DNA of 64,000 nucleotides from the NCBI GenBank assembly GCA_949130485.1, contig OX422183.1, forward strand, positions 25,621,316 to 25,685,315, given 5' to 3'. The position numbers and the translations under genes were made by a program. The notes beneath the pieces were generated by a model. That model was not told the DNA's origin, did no database searches, and saw only the letters and a program-made list of their open reading frames with translations. This document shows, piece after piece, positions 12,328-24,800 of the stretch. The first letter of the stretch is position 1; each line of letters begins with the position of its first letter. Origin of the DNA: Agelas oroides. Taxonomy: Eukaryota > Porifera > Demospongiae > Agelasida > Agelasidae.

Positions 12328-12800
12328 CTAAGTAGTAGAATGTCCTTGTTCCTCAATCAAAGTCTTAAATTTTGACAAAATTATACGTCGGTGTATAGGC
12401 CTTTGAACTCCCAATTCAATCATTACATCATCCTTTCGTTGCATTGCCAGTAGCATTTCACCATCAATCTGATTGTCACTAAAGCTCTTTTTGTATTGCT
12501 CCTTCTCCTGTTGTTTCAGCCCATCCAAAAACTCGATCACCTTGTCTGCTGGGAAGTCCTTAGCTAGGGAACCAAGGCCCTGCAGCTGCCTTCTGAACAA
12601 GATTATGATTTTTAATCTTGCTAGTGCACTTTTTATCCCTAAGTCTTCAAGATCTTCGTCTGTGCACTCCATGAGAGCATCACCACTTAAGCCATTTTCT
12701 TCAAACTGTTCAGCATAGTCAGGGTAGCCTATGCTAATGACGAAGTTGGCTACTGCTTCACTACTGTATTGCCTTGCAAGTTGCAACAGTTGCTTTTCAT
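12328..12800 (-). CDS. rnf213-like: Last exon: two tandem SAM-like domains and stop codon
   Basis: The exon starts after CTGCAG at 12801 and completes a split Asp codon (G|AT) left by exon 16766-16864; it ends with TAG at 12328-12330. It encodes 157 residues. SAM 1 spans about residues 14-74, with FVISIGYPDYAEQFEENGL then SGDALMECTDEDLEDLGI and the terminal basic helix LARLKIIILFRRQL. SAM 2 spans about 86-150, with FLDGLKQQEKEQYKKSF, QIDGEMLLAM, DVMIELGV and RRIILSKFKTLIE. SAM domains mediate homo- or hetero-oligomerisation, or RNA binding. A SAM-only protein on its own is possible, but there is no upstream in-frame start with a separate 5' exon, while the splice to the RNF213 linker fits. 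An ATTAAA on the minus strand near 11804-11809 could be the poly(A) signal. Confidence 0.85.
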
Positions 12801-15800
12801 CTGCAGGAAACATTACAGCAATAAAATTTACAAGGCATACATAGTAACCATAATCAACTGGAAATTCCAGGCATTCACTTTTATCTGTTCACAAGTAGGT
12901 GAAAAATTCTGTGCATATTTGGTTCAGTCCAATTTTAACATCGCACATGAAAATAAAGCAAAACTCAGAATCCACAGTATAGTGCACAAAGCATCACTTA
13001 AAACAAAACTATGTAGTAAAAAATAGGCCAATTCTGTAATTCTCTAGCTCTTGTTCAGCAAGAATTACTTCTAACTATTCTCACAAATGTTTTTGCACAA
13101 AAAGGAGGCTTATAACTCGAAATATAAACCATACTACCTATTCACAGCCACAAAGTTGCTGGATGCCATTACATAATTTTGTGTCCATGTGCACAAGGTT
13201 ACTACCAATCTCAGTATCTTTGCAAATAATATCTCACAGGTGGGTTGTGAATAGACAACATTGTGTACTGAATTCAATACCATAGAGCTTTATTCAAAGA
13301 GCTTCATTGTTTCTTAGTACTCCTTCAGCTCTATCAATCATCCCTACATTGTTTGATACCATCCCCACACCTTTGCATGTTACGTTTTCCATTCTTGGCA
13401 AACTAGGGACAACATAGCTCACTCCATAGCCTAGCCTCGTCATACCCAGGCCACTCATCAAAAAAAGGAAATGGCCTGGTATCCACTGTTTGTACACATG
13501 CGACCATCCCCAGATAAACCTGGAGATCCAGTACAATCCATGTACGTTTGAAAATGGTTCACATAATCGTGCCAGCATCGTTGACAAGAGGGCAACTGAA
13601 TGAGCAAGAAAGTTGGCGGAAACCCAAAGTTCACTCTCAATCTGCAACAGTTGAAGGCCGTGTATCACGTATACGAGGGGATAGACGTTTTGGGTAAATC
13701 ACAAATTCGAAATGTTAGTAAATTATGTTCAACCCTGAGCATGAGCCTGCTCTCAAAGTACCTTAAACTTGTGCTCGACCATCTGCACTTTTATATACCA
13801 GACAGGAGCAGTAGCTAGATATGTGAAGGTAAGCCATCTCCTCTAGAAACAGACAAGAGAAGTACTAGTGAGATGATTCATCATCATGGGGCGAGCCTGA
13901 GCAAGCAGCAAACTGCTGATTTACTAATTCGTCATGGCACACAGCAGGATTTGTCACTGACAAGAGCGTAATAAGCTAAACTTGATGGCATATAAGTAGA
14001 TAAGTCCTCACCAGAGATAGCTAAGTATCACATATGCCAGCCATTTCTCCAGCCAGGGCAGCTCACATGCATGGACTAAGCTTTACACCGAAACGATGAG
14101 GTAAATTTCTGGCATTTATGAGTGCCGTTTATACATGGCCCTTACCTGAAGCGACCTCAACCACCGTCCCATATTAAATTTGTACTGCCTGTGAGCGGCC
14201 TGCCGTTGATGGTTGGTAGAAGCACAAACCAGAATTACGTTGCCACACAAACTTCAACTTCAGTCGTCTTCGCTCCGGGTCACCGACGCTGCACTCTGAC
14301 ATGGTAGCCCTCCCATGCCCAATCGATCTTCGTGAAATATTTGAATGCGCTCATTTAAAATTTACGGTAAGTGGTCGGTCCAAGCAAGCAAGCAAACAAG
14401 CATAGTCCGATACACACACACGTGCGCAATGCAGTTACGCTAGTGTGGGGCTCGCTCAGGCTCGCCCCAATAAACTAACCAAGAAGGCCAATCATGTGGC
14501 AGTCCACCTCACTGAATAGAGCAGTGGTGCGCTTGGATGTCACTTAGCTGCTAATCATTGTACACTCAAGTCAACAGCAAATAGCTCTCTCTACGTATAC
14601 TACATTGCAGACTTCCTCCGGATACAATCTATGAGAAGTTAGGCACATAAACCGAACAATTTTATGGAAGTGTACTGTGACTGCCGCACGTGTGCAAACA
14701 GTGTATACCAGGCCGTTGTTTCTTTTTTGACAAGCAGCCTGGGTACGAGGCTATCCTTAGCCTGAAAATTTGTGATGGATGAACATGTGTTCATGACAGC
14801 TTCCATTCGTATCGATCCATTTCATACACAAATTCAAGTTCACTCACTAGGGGAAATATTTAAACCATATTCACAGAAACTGATACATTCACAAATTTGT
14901 TGGTACTCACCTAAAACAGGAGCTGACAGAGTTGATTCTAGCATTACCATACCAGTCTGATGATGAGATCCTGTATTAAAAAAAAAAGTAAGGAATCGGT
15001 ACTCAAACACTACCAATAGATAAGATAGTCTGACACTCATACACAGATAAATAAGCCACACAGGTAATCGATTATACCACGGAAACGAAGGTTGTAACTA
15101 AATCTGACAACTGACAAGTGGAGTTCAAGCGTCAATTCCCACTTGCGCTAGAAGCAATTTAATGTAACAGTCCGAAACATTCGTATTTTCGGACGTCATT
15201 TCCTGTTCCTTGTCTGAAGCATCTTTTGGCAAGATTTTTGCACCATCGGGGAGCTACAAGACCCTCCTGCTGCACGCCTGATATTTGTCACCGTAGCTGC
15301 CTTAGGTACTGAAGGGTGTTGCTGAAATAATGACAGGACAGTAATTTTCGTCATTTTTCGCTGTGGACACCCCAAGCTACACATTAGACCTAAGATATTG
15401 GATGTGTAGGCCCTCACCAACATAACAGTACAAGTCACGTTTTAATACACTGCATGGTTCTCGAGATACAATTGTTCTTGATTCATACATTTCATAAAGT
15501 GGTAGCACTGTGTTTCCGTGAACTAGGCCTGCCATAAAAGCAGGAAAAACAGCTGTAGCTCGAGAACCACGCACCGTATAAAAGCACGACTTGTACTGTT
15601 ACGTTGGTGAGGACCCAATGATACCAGTATCATAGGCCTAATGTGTAGCTGGAGGCGTCCACAGTGAAAAATGACAAAAATTTACTGTCCTGCCATTGAG
15701 GGAGTGACCCACTCAACATTTCACCGACACCCTTCAGCACTCAAGGCAGCTACGGCAACAAATATCAGGCTTGCAGTAGCAGGGTCTTGTAGCTCCCCAA

Positions 15801-18800
15801 TGGTGCAAAAATCTTGCCGAGAGTTGCTTCAGAGAAGGAACAGGAAACGACGTCCAAAAATACATGATTCGTAGCCGATTATCGAACGTTTTGGATGGTT
15901 ACATTAAATCGCTTCTAGCGCAAACCAGAATTGACACTCGAGCTCCATTTTTCAGTTATCAGGTTCAGTGGACTCAGCCTTCGTTTCCATGGTATAACCG
16001 ACTATCTGCGTAGCTTATTTCTCCATGTACGAGTGTCTGCATGATTATTGGTGGTGTCCGAGTATCGATCGCTTACTCTACAATAGTTGTATTCTGTAGC
16101 TATAATGCATGGAATAGGTACCCTATCAATTTCAATGGTGTAGTACTAAGTACCCTCAGAATAGCAGTTACTACTACTGCCTACTCAGAGGTGCACTCAG
16201 GCAAGTCTATAACATTTTCATGTAATGTGATAGAATGTGGAAATGTGTTATTGATCCACAGAAAATACATTGTGGTACAGTTGTAACATGGGATAATCAT
16301 GTGTGGCTTCTGTTTCTGTTAACCAAAGTATCATTCATTGCTCAGTTAGTAGCTACTATTACAGTGAAAGGATTTTAAGTGTAGGAAAGAGTAGTCTTCA
16401 TTCACTTTTAGTATGTGCGCTAGGGCTTTAATAACTGCCAAGTCATTACCAACAGTTCAGGGCAATAAACTTCATACAATTCACTTCTATCTCTCAAAGG
16501 TTTGTTATTTTTCAGTTGATTCATGTTATGACACTACTGATGTTCATTTTGTTGACATCTTGTTTGCACATTGCCATGGTAACACTTGTTAATAATACAA
16601 TCTATTTGCCACTTGATAAACCAGTGGTTACTTAGTTAAACCATAGGCTTTCTCCCCTACAAATGTTTTACCCCTTATAGGTTCAATTGCTACACTATTT
16701 AGGGTAGTTAAAGCAGTTCCGATATAGTGGAATATTAGCAACATTATGTTGATTACAAAACATACCAGTCTTTTCCTCAGCTGATGTTGCTACAGGAAAT
16801 TTTGGCGAAGCACCAACTGACTTCTGAGTGACAGTTGACTCTTTGACAGACAGTGATGTTGCCCCTACATAGGTACAACAAAAAGTGTGGTGTGTTTCTA
16901 CTGCGTTTCTGTGAGTTGTGTATCAATTTACCTGTCAATGATTTTAAATCACTAGTGTGCAAGCTGGGAAATTCATCCAGGTCATCCTCATGTAATAAAT
17001 CAAACTGAGTGACACTGCTGCAAGTTTCAACCTTGATACTTTCAGTATCACTGTCATAGCCATGTTTGAATCCATAGTCTGCTTGGATGGTTTCGAGTTG
17101 AGCTTCATAGAGTTCTCCTGAGAAGCTGGAAACTAGTTCAAGCCAGCGTCTATCTTCTTCCTCTTTATCACTGGGTAAATCCTTTTGGACCTCTGCAGTT
17201 AGGCTTGAAAAGGTACACAGAAATAGTTAGAATACCTCCACAAGCAGTACACAACAGCACTATATATACAAAGATTAGCTGAAAATACATGCACCACTAA
17301 CTGTTTCAGGAGTATCCGTAGAGACATATAATGTTGGATCAAAATGGTTCGTGGTATGAGACCAAGAAATTCATCATGTCCCTCAAAGATGTCCATGGGA
17401 GTGAGGTAGTCAACAAGTGGTACCTATAAGTTAAAAACAGGCCTAAATAAACTACTAACAATGCCTTACATAGTAGCACCAATATGTACCTGAGTACCAA
17501 CAACCATAAGGTTTGATTCTAGGTGATCCAGGACTTCTCCTAGTAGCTTAAACTCCCTGAGCAAGTCCACTGACTCAGACCCTGCAGGTGTGAAAAAACA
17601 ACACAAAAGTCAGGTTGCTTGCTAGAAGTCACCAGAAGGTGCACTGTACTAACATATGGCTTGCATTAAACTGATTGCACATCTCAAAGAGATAATTGGT
17701 TGTAGCTATGTGGCAATGCAATCATGTTCATATGCTCTTAGCTACGCAGAACAAACCTTTCAGCAGTATTCTTATCTCACTTTCACTGGCTCTATTAAAA
17801 ATCTGTTGCATCACTCCTTTCACCATACTGCTATCTAATATAGCTAGCATACACAGAAGCCATGCGCAACATTGGGTGGGCCTACTGGCAGGCCAGACCC
17901 ACCCTGGTCTACCCTTAGCTACACCACTGAAAGTAGAAGAGTGTCTTCATCAAGAAGTTGCATTAGAGACATTTAGGCTGCAAGTGTAAATTCAGCAACT
18001 GTACAGTTCATTTTCAATGGATGCCAACTCTGTAATCATCACATCATGGAGTTTAATAAGATGCTCACATATTGAAAAAGAAATTGACTATGTAATTTTC
18101 TGGTAGAGAGTACATACTTACCGTTGAAACTCAGAGGTTTGGGCTGCACCCAAATCTTCTACAAGATGTCCACTAAACATATTATACTTTCCACTAATAT
18201 TGTCATACCTTTCTTACAGATGGAAGGCATCTTCCTAAGTTGCTCTACATCTTCTTGGTTCAGATGGACTTTTAGGGCATATGGCAGCCGATGGAAATCA
18301 TAGCGCCCTTCAATTGCCCATTGTGTAAAGGTAGTAAAGGTGTGGTAGAGACATGAAACTTTCAGGTTCATCAAAGTAGAAAGCTGATGTCCAGACAATC
18401 TGCATATGAGATATTAACAAAGCATCAATCCTAAAAAAAAAAAAGAACCATGGAAAGTGACAACTGACCTCCTTCCAAATATTTCTAATTCTTGTTCTTT
18501 TCCTTCCTCATTACAAAGAAAGCTTCTCAGAGTGAGCCCATGGAGGTCTGTGCCATCTGAACATGTTTCCTGCACCCTCTGTAAACAAAATAAATGATTA
18601 GTTTCTAAACAGAGAGACTGTCAGGAACATGCATGACTAGGTGAGCAGCATTCCAACAGCAAATACCTAACTACAAAAGTAAGCACGTTTGAGATACAAT
18701 GAGGGTGACTGAAGTACCTTTTCAAGGAGAGCAATTGCAGTTTTCAAACCAGTGACAACATCCAGCATCGTGTGGTAGTCCACTGAATGAAACTCACATT

Positions 18801-21800
18801 CAAGCAGTTGCAGTACAGTGTGGTCATCAGTGAAGTCATGCTGTATAAGTAAGCATACTTTGGACTGGGTACACTGCAAGATAAGTACTAGAATATAGAT
18901 GTAGTCAGATCTAAGTTAATAAAGTTGTAGTATTGTGTAAGCCGATACAAATCATGTATGTCATTAGTATTCCCTAATGATTACCTTTAAGGTTGGAGGA
19001 AGAAGCTTTCCAACTTGATTGAGATCTTGGCCAAAACTATATTGTCAAACAGGGGCAGACCTCAATTAAGCTGCCATAGTTATACAAAATATATAAGTAA
19101 AGCAAAACATACTTGAGTGGGTGAGCTTCATATGTATGCTTTGATACTTTGAATGTGAAAGGAATGTGCACTGAAGAGATGTTAGCAATCTTTGGCCGTC
19201 CACCTAGGTATAGAGATGCAACATCTTCTTGTAGCTTCAGCAGGTCTTGTACTGTAAGCAGGTGTGGATTCATCACATCTGCAAAGTGGGTTTTAGTAGA
19301 AACCTGGTGCCTTCGACAGACTAACTGAAGGAATTCAGTATCCAAGTTAGCCCTAGAATAATAAAAATGAGTGTCAGAATAATTCTGCCATCTATAGCTC
19401 ACTACTGGCACAAAAACGTTTGGCATACACTGAAAGACAGGAAGCAGCTCCGAAATGAGTGTACATACCCGTCTGACTTGCCAAGAATACATGTATTCTC
19501 AGTTACATCCACTGGTGTTATGGTGAGTGTATCAGGTGACAGGTATCGACTCAAATGTGTTTTCTCTGAATGTGATGCTGTCACCTGACTGCAGTCCAAG
19601 AGACTATTATGGCAGGTCACCTGCATAAGAATTGAAATAATCAACAGACTAATATCTTGAAACCAGTTAGAGGTAATTACCATTTCATGTATGAGCTTAT
19701 ACAGGATATCATCATTGGAGTTTGCAGTCGATGTGTTGGCATCCAGAGTAAGAAAATTTCTAACACGAATGCCTTCAAATCCTCCAGCAGAAGTAATACA
19801 GCCTGCAGCCCTCAAGTAGTGGCTGTATCCATCTATAGTAGAAGAGGTGATTTACAGTCTGTAGTTTAAACAGAGTTCACTTTGGGGCTAACTAGTATAT
19901 CAATGCTTACATCAATACTGCACGTGCACTGTTTCTGTGCTAGTAGAAAAAGTGGGACAGTGGGAGGTGGCCAGGTATTACCATCAAATGACAGTAATGG
20001 AGACTGTTAATATGGGTTGGCTGCAAAATGGCCTTGGTTGGCATTGGGGAAGCCATTTCTCTCCTCCGATGCACAAAGAGGCTTAGAAAACACTACTGTC
20101 ACCTTGTAGTGGCTCCATTTTTGGGGACTGTAGGCAGCTTTTATTCTGGATAGGTGATCACTGACTAGAATGACTATCAATGTTCATTAATGAGTGGGTG
20201 TAGTTAAAGTTAAATACCCGCACAGAATGTCTACGTCTACAACTGATCATGTTTGAAATTTGGTGCCTGAACAACTAACAGAACCAAACACCATAGCAAT
20301 TTATAGGCTAAATGCTGCATCCAGAGAAAATATTCAAAGTAAGAACAAGCTCACAGACAAACCTTTGACTCTTTGGTATAGAGACATCAGTTTATCACCC
20401 CTTTCACCAGCATAGTGCTTAGACATCTGCTTAACTAAGCTCTTTATAGAGATTTTATGGGCTGCCTCTGGTGTCAACACTCCTGCAAGATCCCTATGAA
20501 GCCACTGGTAGAATTCCAAGAAGTCAGGCAAATAGGGTAAAGTTGTCTGTACTTCAGGCATTTTACAAATAAACTGCGATAGCGGCCTTAACTTCTCTTG
20601 TGATTCCATTTGAACATCAGCTAATGAAAGTAGTGAATAAAGAGCAGTGGTACTGTCAGGAAAGTGTGGGTAGCAAGTTTGAATTTGCCTGAGGAAGAGA
20701 ACATTATAAACTCCATGACATTGAATAAATACATTAAAGGGAAAACCTCTGTCAATTGTCTACACACAAACCATAGTGTTATGTTGTGTTATAGTCATTA
20801 ACTACTCACAAGGGCTTTAGTAAATATAATTATAAGCTTGACTTCCAAGGGTGCGCTCAAGGGTAGTGTTGCTTATATATCAACTACAGCTTGAGGATGT
20901 TGTTAATAACTGGCCTCTATCCCACTTGCACATACAATCCAATGTCGCGGCATGTTTGGTATGTCAACAAACTTTTGACAGTTGTGCTAGTAGTTTTATA
21001 GTTACTCAGTTACCCGTACATGTGTCAAGCTGTGACTACTGCTATATTGAAACCATTATGCCAATTAGATGGGATGATGACAGCAAGTCAAAAGTGTGTC
21101 CATCCTAACAGGACAGTTGGTGGTAACCCATGATTCTCTAAGTCCACGAAAAAGCTAGCTTTGTAGTTACCCTGATCACAAAGCACTAACAGCATGGTGT
21201 GAAATCCATTGGGGCGTATCCTTGCAGGCTGGTTCTAAAACTAGCTATCACCATCATTGGAATGCACATAACAGGACATTAGGTAAAATGTGGTAAGTTG
21301 GCTTCCTGATAATGATTCCCGGTGTTACAAAGTTGTATCTTTTAGTCTAAAGATTAGTCAAAACAGCATCAGATTTGAATTCAGCTTCCTGATTTCCTAT
21401 GAACAATCTGACTTAGCACTGAGAAGCATCTCTGGCTCTAAGACATCAATTCATGGTCTGTGCTGTATGCTCAAATATGTACAGGAAGTTGATTATGTAA
21501 ATTTTACGGCAATTATTGAATGATAACTCCTTTTTTTTTGCTTTGAATACATGCCTTTTGAAAGCATCTCACAAATCAACCATTTACACACAATAGTAAG
21601 TTTGCATTTTAAGGCAATTTTTGCCTTAAACCTTAATTTCTGCTTCCAACATTACTTGGACAAGTTTTCTAGTGTATTGTCTAAGTTAGCTTGTGTTTAG
21701 TGAGCAATGCAAGTCCACAAAATCCAGACCCATAGTCATGCTTCAATCAGGTTTCTATTTGAGATAGAAAGCCTGAAGTATTCTACGAGCAATAAAATAC

Positions 21801-24800
21801 CTCATTAACACTCATCATATGAACATTTCAATAAGATGAACTTCATTGCACATTCTCACTTAATAATACATTGTCTTCCATGCAACACATTCAGGGTTGG
21901 AAAGACAATTACATAATCACTGTCATTCTTCACTACATCTATGAAAAGTAGGCTGCTCTAACAAAAACCAGTCTACACTTACTGTAAGCTATATAAGCAT
22001 AGGTACCCATCAATTACAAGTACCCTACAAATGTAAGTACCTATCAAAACTGTTAATTTCTTGAATAGTAGTACCCACATGAACAAAAGTACCCTATGAA
22101 TACTAGTACCCATCGCCTGTAAAACTTGACCCATCAGTGGGCAGAGTTTCATCGAAGAGTAAATGTAGCTCGCTGTCCCAGGAGCAGCAGCGGCAATTCT
22201 GGAGCCTGGGCATCAGTTGTGAGACACCAGCTCACTACAATCAGGGCGATTCAATGCTGACAATGTCATACAACGTGCTGCGTTTAGCACTTCAGGCGGA
22301 TGGTCAAACAGCCATTTTCTGTTGACAGCAGATGGTAGTGGGTCTATTCGTAAGCACAGAGTAGTCAAGCAATTCACTTTAGCAGCAGCTTTGTCGGTAT
22401 ACCACGGCATTGCAATGGGCTGTTCTTGCACTGCTGTATATTGCAAGAAAGCAGAACAATGGCCCACCTGGCATTGACCAAGGCTTTTCTACAGCCAGCT
22501 GCAACAGCCGCCATCCACTGTCACTCTCCGGGTGACACCCACCCATCTCCCCTCATCCCACCCTTTCTGCTAGCGCAGAACCTATCTTCAAAACGGATTG
22601 CGCCAACTGATAACATGCAGCCGAATTTCGATGACGACTATAGTTGCCATTCGTAGTTGAAGGGTTAAATACCATAATACATGTACTGCAAAGTGTGCTC
22701 TAAATAAATATTTGTCGATACCTGATGTCCACAAGCAACTTTCTTATTGGGGTAGGTAAATGCCTGAAGAACTGCAAAAGACAAGGTGTATTGCACATTA
22801 CCACTAGTCTTGTTCCTAAGCTCTCTTCACTAAGGAGGGGGGAGAGTCTGGGAAGGACACTACAATACTACTGCATGTACCAGACAACTGTCCAAGTATA
22901 TGTAATACCCTCCAAGTATATATAATACCATCAGGATATCTACTGCAAAAATCACTCATCATTAACAGTTATGAAAAGTGCATAATTATGTACAGTGGCA
23001 TAGGAACCGTAGTGGCCGTAGCGGCTACACTTTTTAGGCCGTAAATTAATATTAATAACCTGCACGCTATAAGTTAGCTCAAGCTAGCCTGGTTCTCTGG
23101 GCTAAGGTCAAGCAGCCTCTTCGTTGCATCAGTCTCATATGCAGTTACATGCGTACATTTCCGATTAAAGTACCCTATAAGGTGATCGAAATCTTGGCAG
23201 TGAGATGGCTTGGTACGAAGCTAATGCAGATTTTCAAAGAGACTACTACAAGCGACGAAAGCTAGCCGGGCGGTCTCCTGCAGCTGGGAATGATGACAAA
23301 GTCAGTATAATCTGTTTTCCACATAAATTGAATATTGTACTGGAGGGTAAGCTCTGAGAACGAGGCTAGAATATTATACACCGTTGAAAAAGGGCTTTAT
23401 TTTGCAGTCTAAAGGTGGACATTTTGAAAAAATTCGCCGCCGCGCTACTTCCGTTTTATTAACAAGGCTTCGCGCAGCACAGCATGGCCTCTACACTTCA
23501 AATTTGCTTCCTACGCCTATGATGTATACACTTACCTCTGCTCTGAGTTTCTTAAGACAAGGCAAAAATATAATAGAGTGCCACTGCTGCTCATACTTTG
23601 CAACCTTTGCCTGATCTGTGAAAAGCCCACTCATGTTTTCCTGAGATGGCTTCCAACACTGTGGAACAATAGAGATAATAGGTAGCATGTAACTACTAAC
23701 AGTTACATTTCTACTCGCACCTGAAGGTATGCTCTCATACACATCATCACCAAGAATGATAGCTCTTCATCTGTAAGCTGCATATTGTTTCTCATAAACT
23801 TCCAAATGTGGCGAAGCTGAGAGACACAATGCTTTTCCATTGGCTCTGTACTGGCTAGTATTCCACTCAACCTTTCACGATCTCGAGTCAGCAGAGAGAC
23901 ACAGAAGGAAGCAACATTAATCCACAACAGCATACAACGTGAATTCAGACTGAGATCACTCCTGGTTGACTGTTGTAAAAGGTGGCTTAAGTCATCATTT
24001 GTGATTTGTGCTCCTTCCTGATATGGTCTGCCTTCCTCAACACTGACAGGACCATCAATCTGTACAGACACATAAACAAAAGATAAAATTTTTGTCCCTA
24101 TCTGCAGGTTTACTCAGTCTTTCACTAATAAATAACATATTTAGCTAGATCTTCTACCATATATCCAGCCAAGTAGGTTCCACGCAGAGCTTCAGGAGCA
24201 AACACAAGGTACCACAGATGAGACCTCTTTTCACATGTGCGTGTTCCTAGTGCACATGCCACCAGGTTAGCCACAGAATGGCGCAAATGGATATCTGTAG
24301 GATCTACAAACCAAGTGTGAGACACAATACCAACTTACTTCTAGATCAAGCAAAAAGTTAAAAATTACGATTTATACCTTTGTTGGAAAGAGAAAACAGA
24401 TGATTGAGAGGCCCAGTTGTAGCATGACCCTTTGGACATGCAAACCAGCGAATCAGTTGTACAAAAGGCATGTCAAAAAGGGTGGGCGGAAGTTTGTTGC
24501 AAGCATCAATCAGTTCCTTAGACTGTTTCTGGAACAGAAAGGATTATACAGGTTACTGTAACATTCATTTCTTGACAACTACCTTCTTTAATTAGAAAAC
24601 CTCAGGCCTTCTTGACAACTACCTAAGAAAACCTTAACTGAGCTCAGAATACTATAGCCCTAGGTCTGTTGGATTTATTTTGGTTAACCATACAGTAGAG
24701 ATGGATCTAGTGTATGCTGACTCACATAATTCAATAAGGACATCAATTCATGATGATTAACAACTACAATGACAGTGTGGGTCAACATAGATTAAAAAAA

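Noticed and set aside
12328-12813. Stand-alone SAM-domain gene starting at the Met just inside the intron
   Set aside because: The Met and the next residues come from intron sequence before the CTGCAG acceptor, and the phase fits the upstream exon of the giant gene.
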